Assembly: GCA_028571685.1 (NCBI GenBank)
Contig: CM053140.1
Span: forward strand, 145,747,701 to 145,811,700
Length of the DNA: 64,000 nucleotides
Reading direction: 5' to 3'
DNA from: Heterohyrax brucei
Lineage: Eukaryota; Chordata; Mammalia; Hyracoidea; Procaviidae
This document shows, in pieces, positions 12,027 to 23,350 of the stretch. Under the pieces are notes generated by a model. That model was not told the DNA's origin. It made no database searches and was given only the letters and a program-made list of their open reading frames with translations. A program made the position numbers and the translations under genes. Each line of letters starts with the position of its first letter. The first letter of the stretch is position 1.

Positions 12027-12196
12027 GGAAACCCTGATGGCGTAAGGGCTACGTGCTATGACTCCTAACCAAAAGGTCAGCAATTACAATCCACTAAGAC
12101 ACTCCTCGGAAATCCTATGGGGCAGTCCTACTCTGTCCAATAGGGTCCAATATGAGTTGGAATCAACTCAGCTGCAGTGGATTTGGTTTGGGTGTG
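12027..12196 (+). repeat. AfroSINE, sense
   Basis: GGAAACCCTGATGGCGTAAG starts the head. The B-box region reads GCAATTACAATCCACTAAG, and the tail TGGAATCAACTCAGCTGCAG ends in GTTTGGG. It separates hairpin copies 2 and 3. Confidence 0.92.
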
Positions 12197-12203
12197 AACA
12201 TAT

Positions 12204-12368
12204 TACCCAGAAAACAGGGTAAGCATGGACTCATTTACACATACTTACCATTCTGTAATGAAGTTTCATTTGTTCTTCACTACAGGTGAAACCTAACGTG
12301 AAATTATTCACTACAGACTAGTAAATATGCCCACATAAGCCTACTTGCCTTGCTTATTGGGTAATCCA
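12204..12368. mobile_element. Hairpin element, copy 3, both ends intact
   Basis: The ends are exact inverted repeats, ATTACCCA and TGGGTAAT. Inside, the arms pair imperfectly: CAGGGTAAGCATGG on the left with AAGCCTACTTGCCTTG on the right, and CTGTAATGAA with TTCACTACAG. There is no open frame. The termini suggest where the element starts; a TA next to CCCA could be the target duplication. Confidence 0.72.
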
Positions 12369-12685
12369 CGCTTGCTCGCAAGAACAAAAAAATTTATTAT
12401 TTCATAGTTCTGAAGCCCAGGAATCTAAGATCAGAGTGTCAGCCATGCTGATTCCTTCTGAGTCCTTGAGAAAGGATCTGTTCCATGTCTCTCTCTGATA
12501 GCCTCAACTATTCTTTGGCTTGCAGCTTGAGGAAAGGAACTGAGACAGCCATCTGAATGACTACCCCAAGTGGATATTGCTTCTCCAGTCAAGCTTCCCC
12601 ATAACTGCAGCCCCAAATGATATGTGACTGCATATCATAAGATGCTCCTGAATTCCTGACCAGCAAAACTATGAAACATGTGACT

Positions 12686-13914
12686 GTTTTATTCAACAGC
12701 AACTCCACCAGTATATTGACAAGGGACTGCCAGAAATTCAAGCTGGATTCGGAAGAGGACATAGAACTGATGTCAGATGGATCTTGGCTGAAAGTAAAGA
12801 ATATCAGACAGATGTTTACTTGTTTGTCACTGACTATGCGAAAGCATTCGACTGTGTAGATCATACTAAATTATAGCTAACATTACAGAGAATGGGAATT
12901 CCAGAACACCTAATTGTGCTTTTAAAGACTCTGTATATGGATCAAGAGGCAGTCGTGTGAACAGAACAAGGAGACACTGCATGATTTAGTGAAGAAAGAT
13001 CTGTGTCAGATTTGTATCCTTTCACCGTATCTTTTCAATCTGTATGCTGAACAAATAACCCAAGAAGCTGGATTACACAAAAAAAAGAACAAAGCATCAG
13101 GATTGGAGGACAACTCATTAACAAACTGCATCATGCTGACACCACCACCTTACTTGCTGGAAATAAAGATTTAAGACACTTACTGATGAAGATCAAGGAC
13201 CGCAACCTTCAGTATGGATTGTACCTCAACATCAAGAAAACAAAAATCCTCACAGTTGGACCAATAAGCAACATTATCATAAATGGAGAAAAGACTGAGG
13301 TTGTCAAGGATTTTGTTTTACTTGGGTCCACAATCAATGCCCACAGAATCAGCTGTCAAGAAATCAAAAGATGCATTGTGTTAGGAAAATCTGCTGAGAA
13401 GGACCTCTTTAAATCATTCAGAAGTAAAGATGTCATCTTGAAGACTAAAATGCACCTGACCCGAGCCTTGGTATTTTCAGTTGCATCATATGCATGCAAA
13501 GGCTGGACCGTAAACAAAGAAGCCAGAAGAAGAATTGATACCTTTGAATTGTGGTGTTGGGGAAGAATACTGAATGTACCATGGACCACCAAAAGAACAA
13601 ATAGATCTATTCTGGAAGAAGTACAACTGGAGTGCTCCTTGAAAGCAAAAATGGCAAGACTGCATATTACATACTTTGGACATGTTCTCAGGAAGGACCA
13701 GTTCCTGGAGAAGGATGTCATGGTTGGCAGAATGGAAGGTCAGAAAAAAAGAGGAAGACCCTCAACAAGATGGACTGACACAGTGGCCCCAACAATGAGC
13801 TTGAGAATAAAAATGACTGTGGGCATGGCGCAAGACCGGGCAGTGTTTCCATTCCGTTGTTCACAGGGTCACTATGAGTTGGAACCAACTCAACGGCACC
13901 TAATAACAACAATA
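12686..13914 (+). mobile_element. RTE-clade LINE, 3' part, sense
   Basis: This copy carries the reverse-transcriptase C-terminal half and 3' end. The early part (12720-13170) is frame-broken but shows SPYLFNLYAEQI of the RT domain. From 13186 an open frame of 276 codons covers QYGLYLNIKKTKIL, a VVKDFVLLGSTIN segment, RRRIDTFELWCW and the KMARLHITYFGHVLRKDQ tail typical of RTE proteins, then runs through the element's 3' end into flanking DNA. The target duplication is ACATGTGACT at 12676-12685 and ACATATGACT at 13915-13924. The element is 5'-truncated and ends in the short repeat TAATAACAACAA, as RTE elements do, without a poly-A tail. Confidence 0.9.
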
Positions 13915-13924
13915 ACATATGACT

Positions 13925-14397
13925 ATTACTATTTTAAGCCACTACAATTTGGAGTGTTGTGTTACACAGCAACAGAAAACAAGTACAGCAAGGTTGGCAA
14001 GTTAGGAGATCACTAAGGAAGGGGCTGTAACATGATAGATAGTGAACTTCAGATATGACCAACAGGGTCCAGGCTGCATAGGAAAGAAAATGAGGCTTAG
14101 AAGGAACCTCATAGTTTTAAATAGAGAAATATAAAATGAAGCCTGAGTATTCTGAGATATTCTGGTACTGAGATGACATAAACTTCTCTGTCAAGCCAGC
14201 CAAGTCAAGAAAAGTATTTTGGTAACATTCATTTAAAAAACATTTTATGAATAAAAATAATCTTAATAATTCACAATTGTCTGATACTTGCATATTTACT
14301 TTCACATGTTTAATTCTCCCCCAACCCTGCAAAACAGACCTTATTAATTCTATTTTGTGGATGAAAAAATTGGGGCATGGAAAACCTGCCCAAGGTC
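13925..14397. other. Host sequence after RTE insertion
   Basis: 13925-13985 (TTTAAGCCACTACAATTTGG and CACAGCAACAGAAAAC) looks like an LTR 3' end. The rest, to 14397, is unassigned. Confidence 0.4.
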
Positions 14398-16965
14398 ACT
14401 GTTGTTATCATCATCAGGTGCCATTGAATCAGTTCCAACTCATAGCAACCCAGTGTACAACAGAACAAAAGAAACACTGCCTGATCCTACACTGTCCTTG
14501 TATTCATGGCTGTGTTTGAGACATTGTTGCAGCCACTGTTTTCTCCTTCTTCACTGACCTTCTACTTTACTAAGCATGATGTCCTTCTCCAAAGACTGGT
14601 CCCTCCTGATAACATGTCCAAAGCACGTGAGATGAACTCACCATACTCATGCTCTAAGGAGCATCCTGGCTGGGCTTCTTCCAAGACGTATTTGTTCATT
14701 CTTCTGACAGTACAGCTCAGTAGTCATCAGCTAAATCCATAACTCGAAGATGTTAATTCTTCTTCAGTCTTCCTTATTCATTGTCTAGCTTTCACATGAG
14801 TATGAGGTGATTGAAAATACCATGGCTTGAATCAGGCCCACGTTAGTTCTCAAAGTGACATCTTTACTCTTCAACACTTGAAAGAGATATTTTTCAGTGG
14901 ATTTTCCCAATGCAATATGTAGTTTAATTTTTTTAATGCTTCCATGGGTGTTGAGTTTGGATTCAAGTAAAATGAAATATTTGACAACTTCAAAATTTTC
15001 TCACTTTATCATGATACTGCTTATTGGTTCAGTTGTGAGGAATGTTGTTGTCTTATGTTGAGGTGTAATCTATACTAAAGGCTGTAGTCTTTGATCTTCA
15101 CCAGTAAGTATTCAAGTCCTCTTCATTTTCAGCAAACAAGCTTGTGTTATCTACATAATGTAGGCTATCAATGAGTCATCTTCCAACTCCGATGCCTTAT
15201 TCTTCTTCATATAGTCCAGTTTTTCCAATTACTTGCTCAGCATAGAGACTGAATAAGTGTGGTGAAAGGGTACAACCCTGATGCACACCTTTCCTGCAGT
15301 TTCCCCTTGTTCTATATGAATGACTGCCTCTTGGTCTACGTACAGATTCCTCATGAGCACAATTAGGTGTTCTGCAATTCCCTTTGATCTCAGTGTTATC
15401 CATAATTTGTTGTTATTCACGTAGTCTAACATCTTTGTGTAGTAAATAAAAACACATAAACATCTTCCTGGTAGTCAGTGTTTTCACCTAAGATCCATCA
15501 GACATTAGCAATGATATCTGTCATTCTATGTCAGCTCTGAATTACACTTGAATTTCTGGCAGTTCCCTGTCAATGTACTGCTGCAACCATTTTTTAGTTA
15601 TCTTCAAAGTTTTACTTGCGTGCAATGTTAGTGATATTATTTAATAATTTCCACATTCTGTTGAATTTTCTTTGGAATAGTCACAAATATAGATCTCTTC
15701 CAAATATGAATCTGTTCTACTTTTCCAGGTAACTGTCCTCCAAATTTCTTGGCATAGATGACTGACTGCTTCCAGCATTGCACCTGCTTGTTGAAATTTC
15801 TCACTTGATATTCTATCAATTCCTGGAGGCTTGTTTTTCATCAGTGCCTTCAGTGTAGCTTGGACTTTTTCCTTGAACATTATCAGTTCTTGATCACATG
15901 CTACCTCCTCAGATGGTTGGAAATCAACCAATTCTTTTTGGTACAGCAACTATATGCATTCCTCCTGTCTTCTTTTAATGTTTCCTGCATCACTGAATAT
16001 TTTGGCCATAGGAAATACTGCAATTTGAAGTTTGAATTTTTTTCTTCGGTTCTCTCACTGTGAGGACTGCTGAGGATGTTCTTTCCTAGAATTTTATAAT
16101 TCCAAGTCTTCATACATTTCATCATGATACTTTATTTTGCCTTCTTGAGCCGCCTTTGGAATCTTCTGTTCAGCTCTTTTACTTCAACATTTTTTTCTGT
16201 TCAGTTTAGCTACTCTACATTCTACAGCAGTTTTCAGAGTCTCTTATGACACCCAGTCTGGTCTTATCTTTCCTTCATTTTTAGTTACCTTGTGCATTCT
16301 TCATGTTTGATGTCATCCCACAATTTGTCTGGTCTTGAAGTTGCTAGTGTTCAGTGTGTCAAATCTTTTCTTGAGACGGTTTCTAAATTCAGGTGGGATA
16401 TACTCAAGACTGTATTTTGACTTTTATGGGCTTACTTAAACTTTATCAAGCTTCAACTTGAACTTGTATGTGAGCAGTTGACAATCTGTTCCATAGTCAG
16501 CACCTCACCTTGTTCTGACAGATTATCAAACTCCTCCAGTGTCTCTTTCCCACGGACACAGTCAGTTTAATCACCGTGTATCTCATCCTGCAAGGTCCAT
16601 TTTAATATTCACCATTGATACTGTTGAGGAAAATGCTATTTACAATAAAAAAAGTCATTGATCTTGCAAAACTCTGTAATTTGATCTCTGACTTCATGTT
16701 TTCTAGCCACTGATCATATTTTGTTTGCAACTTTCATATTCCAATTACCAGCAATTACTAATGAATCTTGATTGCATGTTTGGTCAATTTCAGACTAGAA
16801 GTCGGAAAAAATCTTCAATTTCTTCATCTTTTGTAATAACGGTTTGTGGATAAATTTGAATAACAGTCATATTAATTGGTCTCCCTTTTGGGTATGTGGA
16901 TGCTATCCTATCACTGACAGTGACACTGACAGAATAGATCTTGAAATGTTCTTGAAATATCACAG
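14398..16965 (-). mobile_element. RTE-clade LINE, antisense, about 2.6 kb
   Basis: On the minus strand this copy runs from the endonuclease region (about 16965-16600) through the reverse transcriptase to the 3' end at 14398, which begins with the complement of the ATGAGTTGGAACTGA-type tail. Recognisable pieces include KNKPPGIDRISSEKFQQAGA (15641-15949, start of RT) and HQGCTLSPHLFSLYAEQVI (15197-15403, the RT block after the catalytic motif). Stops and frameshifts break it throughout, so no protein can be made. The N-terminal third of the endonuclease is missing. Confidence 0.88.
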
Positions 16966-17427
16966 TTGGAAAGTGTCAAATGCAAGATTGACATTTGCCT
17001 GTGGAGGATACAAGATGAATAGCAAAACCTGTGGTCTTACTCTCCCAGAATTCAAAGACTTGCTAAGGAAAAGAAGATACAAATATACTGAAGAAGTAAT
17101 TAATGATAACCAGCACCTTATTCAAAGTGGGTAATAAATGCTATAGGTGTTTAGAGAAGGAAAAGATATGTATGGGCTAACAAAAAGCTCCATACAGGGC
17201 TTGGGATTTTATAATTTAGAGAGAAGAGGGTAGGAGTTATCCTTTGCTGGGCCTGAGAACGAAGCATGAGCGAGGCTTCAAATTGGGAAGCCTGGCATGT
17301 TTAAGAAACAGAAATGAAACTGCTTGAATCCAGTGGAGCATCCATGTTGGACTCCAAAAGGCCAGCTAAAGAAAGGATTGCTTAAATGTTGGTGTCAGGA
17401 CCTTAAATCTGACACTTGTGTGTAATG
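16966..17427. other. Unassigned spacer
   Basis: A plus-strand open frame (16844-17134) crosses the RTE boundary into this sequence. Its second half (TCGLTLPEFKDLLRKRRYKY) has no family I recognise. No other feature is visible. Confidence 0.35.
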
Positions 17428-18213
17428 TGTTATGGACTGAATCGTGTGTGTGCCCCTCCCCCCACCCCGTGAGTGTATGCACCTGCGGCTGTGATCCTGT
17501 TTGGAAACAGGGACTTTCTTTAGCTATGCTAATGAGGTCATACCAGAGCATGGTGGGTTCCAAATCTAATCACTTCTCTTTTTTTCCTTTTTTTTTTTTA
17601 TTGTGATTGAGCAAAAGTGTACAACCCGGTATAAGTTTGCACCCCTACCTATGTGCAGCTCCTTCTGGCCTCCCTGCCTGGTAACAGCACATTCCTCCTA
17701 TTCATTCTATACATGTCATATCCTCCTAACAATCTCCTGTCCCCTCCTCTCCACCCTCTTCACCCCCTCCAGTAAGAGGCCAGCAAAAGATGTATAGATG
17801 TATAGAACCATAAAGTGCACACACAATGTGGTCCAATCCATTCCTGTCTGAAGAGTTGACCTCTGTAATGATTTATAGACAGAGACCACATCAGGACCAA
17901 GGGCCATGGTCCCAGGGGAACTCTGAGGTCCCTGTACCACCAAATGAGGTCTTTAGTAATCACTTATGAGTTATAAAAGCAGCAGAATAGACTCAGACAC
18001 ACAGAGGCAAGACAGATGTCAAGGAACACTATGGATTGATAGTAGTCACCAGAAATTAGGAGAGAGGCTCAGTAAAGCAGTCAACATAGTCAACACTCTG
18101 ACTTGGACTTTCAGCTTCCAGAACTATGAGAAAATAAATTGTTGTTCTTTGAAGCCACCTATTTATGGTTCTTCTGTTATGGTAGTACTAGCAAACTGAG
18201 ACAGAATTCAAAG
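17428..18213 (+). mobile_element. MaLR-type LTR, sense, split by an L1 tail
   Basis: The 5' end reads TGTTATGGACTGAATCGTG and the 3' end has AAAATAAATTGTTG (poly-A signal) before AAACTGAGACA. The LTR is interrupted at 17578-17956. Its two halves join logically across the duplicated TAATCACTT. Confidence 0.8.
17578..17956 (-). mobile_element. L1 3'-UTR fragment, antisense, inside LTR
   Basis: A T-run (complement of the poly-A tail) is followed by TATTGTGATTGAGCAAAAGT and a pyrimidine-rich body, then AGGGCCATGGTCCCAGGGGA. The same sequence type recurs at 24471-25130 (antisense) and at 56060-56300 (sense). The target duplication TAATCACTT lies at 17567-17575 and 17957-17965. Confidence 0.8.
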
Positions 18214-18692
18214 TCATTGGCAATTTCTGCACAAGACAGTGAACTAAAAAAATGTGTGTGTGTGGAGGTAAGGTCCTTTCCAGCTTATAACACAAATGCG
18301 GCCATGTCTGTTATCTTTCTAATTACTTGCTGGAAATTTCATTATCTCCCCTAGCAAGAAGCCTCGTATCTCTCTCCTAAAAATATCATCCTATCCTAAC
18401 TTTGAATTACCAAAAGTGTCAGGGGTTTACACTATTTGATTCAGGGGTTAGTCACTCTTCCAAATGCTAGGAAAATCGAGAGAGTGGAAATCTCCATTGG
18501 CCAACTAACACTAAAGCTTTGTTACTGTTTCAGAGGTCCTCTATGGTCTGAGACACAACTGTCCATTGCTAAGGTAACACCTAGACTGGACCAGATCTCA
18601 GCCATGGCCACAGTGCTTCCCTTCTCTGGCATTTCAAGCTTATTGTTCTTTTAATTTTTACTTATTTAACCATTTTTCCCAGAACAGAAGCT
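18214..18692. other. Unassigned spacer
   Basis: Nothing is recognised apart from a short TG run near 18255-18263. Confidence 0.4.
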
Positions 18693-19126
18693 TATGCCAT
18701 GGCTGTTGTTAGCTGCTGTTAAGTCAGACCTAAACTCACGACAACCCCTTGCGCAAGGGAATGAAACACTGGGTGGTCACACGACATCCCTACAATTGGT
18801 TGAGGATTGAATCATTTTGATACATAAAGTTTTCATTGATTAAGTTGTGAAAGCAGTTTGCCAGGCCTTTTTTCCTACTACGTCTTAGTCTGGAAGGTCT
18901 GCTGAAATCTATTCAGCATCATAGCAACAAACAACTGCCTACTGATAGAGGTGATGACGGCTGTGAATGTGGTGCACTGGCATGGCAGTGAACTAGCAGT
19001 TGAATCCAAAAGAGGCATCCACCACATGATGCTTCAGAACTAGCATCTCACGCTCAACTCTAACTCGGGTGACATATTGAACCCAGATCACGAGCCTTTC
19101 TCGCTTTCCTAGAGCAAAACCTACCA
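18693..19126 (-). repeat. Compound tRNA-like SINE with RTE-type tail, antisense
   Basis: It begins with the complement of an RTE-style tail (TTGTTAGCTGCTGTTAAGTC), continues through a long body containing GGGTGGTCACACGACATCCC, and ends in a tRNA-like segment where the complement of the B box reads TTGAACCCAGATCACG. This differs from the ordinary AfroSINE in body and length (about 430 bp) but shares the tail, so it is probably another SINE mobilised by the same LINE. I have not matched it to a named family with certainty. Confidence 0.6.
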
Positions 19127-19192
19127 CATCAGATTGTTTGATGATTAAGCCTTGTCTCTATATGTAAAGCACTTATGCTACCTGGTACATAA

Positions 19193-19360
19193 GAAAAGAG
19201 CCTTGCGGGCTCAGTGGTTAAGAGTTTGGCTGTTAATCAAGAGGTCAACAGTTCAAATCCACCAGCTGCTCCTTGGAAAGCCTATGGGGCGGTTCTACTA
19301 TGTCCTACAGGTTCCCTATGAGTTGGAATCAACTCAGTGGCCATGGGTTTAGGGTTTGGG
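19193..19360 (+). repeat. AfroSINE, sense
   Basis: The head GCTCAGTGGTTAAGAGTTTG has a serine/leucine-tRNA-like A box. AACAGTTCAAATCCACCAG, TCCTTGGAAAGCCTATGGGG and the tail GAGTTGGAATCAACTCAGTG follow. Confidence 0.93.
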
Positions 19361-19394
19361 GAAGATTTTTTGGAGTGGGAGGAGGGCACATAGT

Positions 19395-19586
19395 AAAACC
19401 AAAAAACCAAACCTACTGCCATTGGCCCTGTAGTACAGAGCAGAACTCCTCCATAGGGTTTCTAAGGCTGTAAATCTTTATGAAAGCAGACTGCCACATC
19501 CTTCTCCCATTGAACAGCTGGTGGGTTGAAACTGTGCATCTTTCAGTTAGCATGCAAGAACTTGAACCCGTGTACCACCAAGGCTC
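19395..19586 (-). repeat. AfroSINE long form, antisense
   Basis: This copy contains the extra body segment CTGTAAATCTTTATGAAAGC and CAGACTGCCACATCCTTC of the longer subfamily. It lies 34 bp from the preceding SINE in the opposite orientation, so the pair can form a hairpin if transcribed. Confidence 0.9.
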
Positions 19587-21708
19587 CTTCTGTAAATAGC
19601 AAGTTCTCACTAAGTGTTATATTACTGTTGTCATACTTTTGAAAATACCTACACAGTGGTGAAAAACTTCTCAGAGACAGAGGGTCTTAATAATGCCTTA
19701 GAGCTAAAATTTAGTCACTATCCCTTTCTTATAGCAAAGGCTAAGCTCCGTCAATAGGCAAACATTCATGCTAAGTAGTTATTAAAAGTGAGAGTGGATG
19801 AGTCAGGATTTCCAATCCACACTAAGCTATATGTGTTATAAATAGCCCTTTTATAAGACAGTGAGCTAGACAGAGTAAGGCAACTTTAGTAATGAAAAAA
19901 AGGAATCATTGTTTAAAAACAAAAAAAGTTTCGATGCTATAGAATCAGGATAGAATCACCTTATAAAGGATAAAATACTATTAAAATATTGAGTTTTCTC
20001 CACTGATAATTTAATATACAAAACCTCTTCATATGCAGTGTTCTAAACTCCAACCAAGTTCTGTACAATGATATACAGCCTTGAAATACTAAAAGGGAAT
20101 ATTATATTCCCCGGGACCTCTGCCATCAAGAATCATGAAAGGGACCAGGAAGGAGCAAGTTTCTTCAAAGAATTTTCAATGGGTGATCATTCAGATCTAG
20201 TGTGTTTTATACTGTTCTGGTTGCCTTTGAAATGAGTCTTTTTCTTCTTCGTCTTCTTTAAATACAACCTCCCTATAGCAGTTATGATCTCTACAAAGGG
20301 TACTCCTGAAGATTAACCATTTGGAGACTCCGAGAGTTTTAGATGCTGCCACCTTCACTTTCTCGTCTTCCACAGGTGGTGTCAGGCCCCTGGTGACTGT
20401 TATTTACATGACTACTGCCAAAGTCACATCACTTCAGAAGGCATTTTAAACTCCTCACCTTTACCCATCCACTGAAACCACACTTGCAACTAAATGCATT
20501 GTGAGTTCTCCTCCTCCTGTCTTTAAAATTCATTCTGCATCACCAATACAGCAATCTTTATTGCTGAGAGCACTTGATCTAAATCATCACTTCTCTTTTA
20601 TTAATCATTTCTTTGCCTTCATTGGGGTTCTTCAGTGGCACATCATGATTGCTTCCTTTGTAATATTTCACTGAGTTTCGGTAATAAAACTGCCTTGGTA
20701 ACGAAGAAAGCAATACTATAATCATATGCGACTGGGGGTGTCTGTCAGTCACACAGAAACAAAGAAAAAAGCTCGGGAAAGTGACATGAAACATAATGAG
20801 TTCCCTCTGCAGGTAGTTGCCTCCATTCTCCTAATCCCTGCCTCTACACCAGCTCCCAGCACCTGTCCCTCTGTTTTTTCCCTCTGTGACTCCGCAGCAC
20901 TCGCTGCCAGAGTCACGTGCCCAAAGCTGTCTTCCCACACACTGGGTACACCATAATGACCAGCCACGAAGCAAGGATGATTGACAAGGACTGGAAGGCC
21001 CCATGTTTCAGAAGGAGTTTTAAATTTCAAGGAAATCACTCAGAGCCGTGAAGGAAATGCTGGGGGCACTGGCCCCTGATGAGCAGCTGATCATGCTCTC
21101 AGTGTCATCACCATACGTGTCATCGAAGTGACAGGACTGGAATAGTTAGACTGCCTGGAACCAGAGGGTCTGATCCAGGCAAAATTAGCTTGCTTTTCAT
21201 CAGACTAATGGCCGTAATCTTTTACATTCCCTAGAGTGTTTTATAGTCAAGGATCTTAGGGACAGTGTGGCAATGATCGACATCAGTAAAGGCCTGTGGG
21301 TTTGAGTGAGGACAGTAACGTTCATTTATCTGTTTAGTCCATAGCAGGAAACTCTGTGAGACAAACTGACACAACAGCCACAACAGCGGAGGTAAACATC
21401 CCAGTCATCAGGAAGACACCACAAGATGAGGCCAGGTTATACGTAGGGTTGATATGAGTCAGCACCGATTCATGGGCAATTAACAATAGCAGTGCTTGGT
21501 GCTGTCCCATACAGAGCTGCCTGCAGGGACATAGCCTACCAAATCCGATGCAATATTATGTCTTTTCACAGATGATCCTATGAAAGAGTCAACAGTTCTT
21601 ATCGAGGCCAAAACTGAAAAAGCACATGGCAAGGTTTACTAAAAACAATGATTTTACAAAGAGCATGAACTCCCCCAGCATCTGGCCCCAAACCGCCCAT
21701 AAGCCTTA
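19587..21708. other. Mostly unassigned spacer with a possible tail fragment
   Basis: About 2.1 kb with no clear gene or repeat. Near 21340-21490 the string CACAACAGCCACAACAG and the later TGATATGAGTCAGCACCGAT resemble a degraded RTE or SINE 3' end in sense orientation. The likeness is weak. Confidence 0.35.
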
Positions 21709-21866
21709 TTTACCACCACTGCCATCAAGTGATTCCGACTCACAGTGACCCTGTAGGACAGAACAGAACTGCCCCACAGAGTGTCCAAGGAGTGAGTGGT
21801 GGATTTGAACTACTGATCTTTTGGTTAACAACCATAGCACTTCACCACCACACCAGCAGGATTTCC
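21709..21866 (-). repeat. AfroSINE, antisense
   Basis: CCACTGCCATCAAGTGATTC, GCCCCACAGAGTGTCCAAGG and CACTTCACCACCACACCAGC mark tail, body and head complements. It is full length. Confidence 0.93.
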
Positions 21867-22691
21867 ATCAGCCTCATTTAGGAACTTAAAATCCACACAT
21901 TCGAAAACTGTGTCTGAGATAAGACCTACCTTCTATGAAATGTGCTACAACCAGGGTACCTTTTTAGGGCCAAATCATAACGCTGTGAATACAGAGAGGA
22001 AAAACTCCACACCGCAAAAAGAATACTTCCATGACTATGTCAAATATGACCCATTTTTTCAAGAAATGTCTTTAAGAATCAGTTTTTGCTGTTGGTAGGT
22101 GCTGTCAAGTAGATTCTGATTCATAGCAACCCTCTGTACAACAGAAAGAAACACTGCCCAATCCCACACCGTCTTCACAATCTTTGTCATGTTTGAGTCT
22201 GTTGTTGATGCTCTACTTTTACCAAGTGTAGTGGTTCCTCCTCATAGCATGTCCAAAGCACGTGAGAAGTCTCACCATTCTCACTTCCAAGGAATACCCC
22301 AGCTGTATTTCCTACAAGACACCTACATACATTCTTTTGGCAGTCCGTGGTATATTCAATTTTCTTTGCCAGCAGTGTAATTTAAAGGCATCAATTCTTC
22401 TTCAGTTTTCCTTATTTAAGGTCAAGCTTTCACATGTGTAAGAAGTAAATGAAAATGAAATGGTTTGGATCAGGCTCACTTTGCTCCTCGAGGTGACATA
22501 TTTGCTTTTTAATGCTTTAAAGAGGTTTTTCACAGCAGATTTTCCCAAACCAATATGTCATTTGATTACCTGACTGCTCCTTCCATAGGCACTGATTGTG
22601 GATACAAGTAAAATGCAATCTTTTCTCTGTTTATCATCATGTTGATTATTGATCTAGTTGTGAGGATTTTTGCTTTCTTTATTTTGAGGTA

Positions 22692-23350
22692 AGCTGGCAC
22701 AGCGGTTAGGTGATATAGCTACTAACTAAAAGGTCAATCAAGAAATCAAAAGACGCATTGCACTGGGAAAATCTGCTGCAAGTGACCTCTTCAAAGTATT
22801 CAGAAGTAAAAATGCCACCTTGAAGATTAATATGCACCTGACCTAAGCCATGGTGTTTTAAGTCTCATCACATGTATGCAAAAGCTGGACCATGAACAAA
22901 GAAGACAGTGAATTGTGGTATTGGAGAAGAATGCTGAATATATGGTGGACCACCAAAAGAACAAATAGATCTGTTCTAGAAAAAGTACACCCAGAATGCT
23001 CCTTGGAAGCAAAAATGGCAAGACTGCATCTTACATACTTTGGACATGTTGTCAGGAAGGATCAGTCCCTGGAGAAGGACATCATGCTTGATAGAGTGGA
23101 GGGTCAGCAAAAAGGAGAAAGACCTTCGATGAGATGGATCAACACAACAGCCACAACAATGGGCTTAAGCATAAAAGCAATTGTGGACATGGCACAAGAC
23201 AGGGCAGTGTTTCGTTCTGTTGTTCAAAGGGTCACTATGAGTCAGAACTGACTCAACGGTATCTAACAACAACAACAACAAAAGGTCAGCAGTTCAAATT
23301 CATGAGCTACACTATGAGTCACTATGAGTCAGAATCAACTCATCAGCAAT
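22692..23350 (+). repeat. AfroSINE, sense, split in two by an RTE insertion
   Basis: The head (GCTGGCACAGCGGTTAGGTG to AAAGGTCA, 22692-22736) and the rest (GGTCAGCAGTTCAAATTCAT onward, 23283-23350) are separated by an RTE 3' fragment. AAAGGTCA occurs on both sides of the inner element and is its target duplication. The SINE itself lies inside the antisense RTE. Confidence 0.8.
22737..23282 (+). mobile_element. RTE-clade LINE 3' fragment, sense, inside a SINE
   Basis: The copy begins at a segment encoding QEIKRRIALGKSAASDLFK and continues through RTNRSVLEKVHPECSLEAKM and ARLHLTYFGHVVRKDQ to the 3' end CAACGGTATCTAACAAC plus an (AAC)n run. About 120 codons from 22892 are open. It lies opposite to the larger RTE that surrounds it. 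Confidence 0.88.

Larger units (their letters stand above)
11786..12675 (-). mobile_element. LTR-like host sequence, antisense, broken by later insertions
   Basis: GGTTGCTACAACAAAATATC followed by AAACTGGGTGG is the usual complement of an MLT/MST-type LTR 3' end. It resumes near 12390 with AATTTATTATTTCATAGTTC and ATCAGAGTGTCAGCCATG. Two hairpin elements and a SINE lie between the pieces. Assigning both pieces to one element is inference. Confidence 0.45.
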
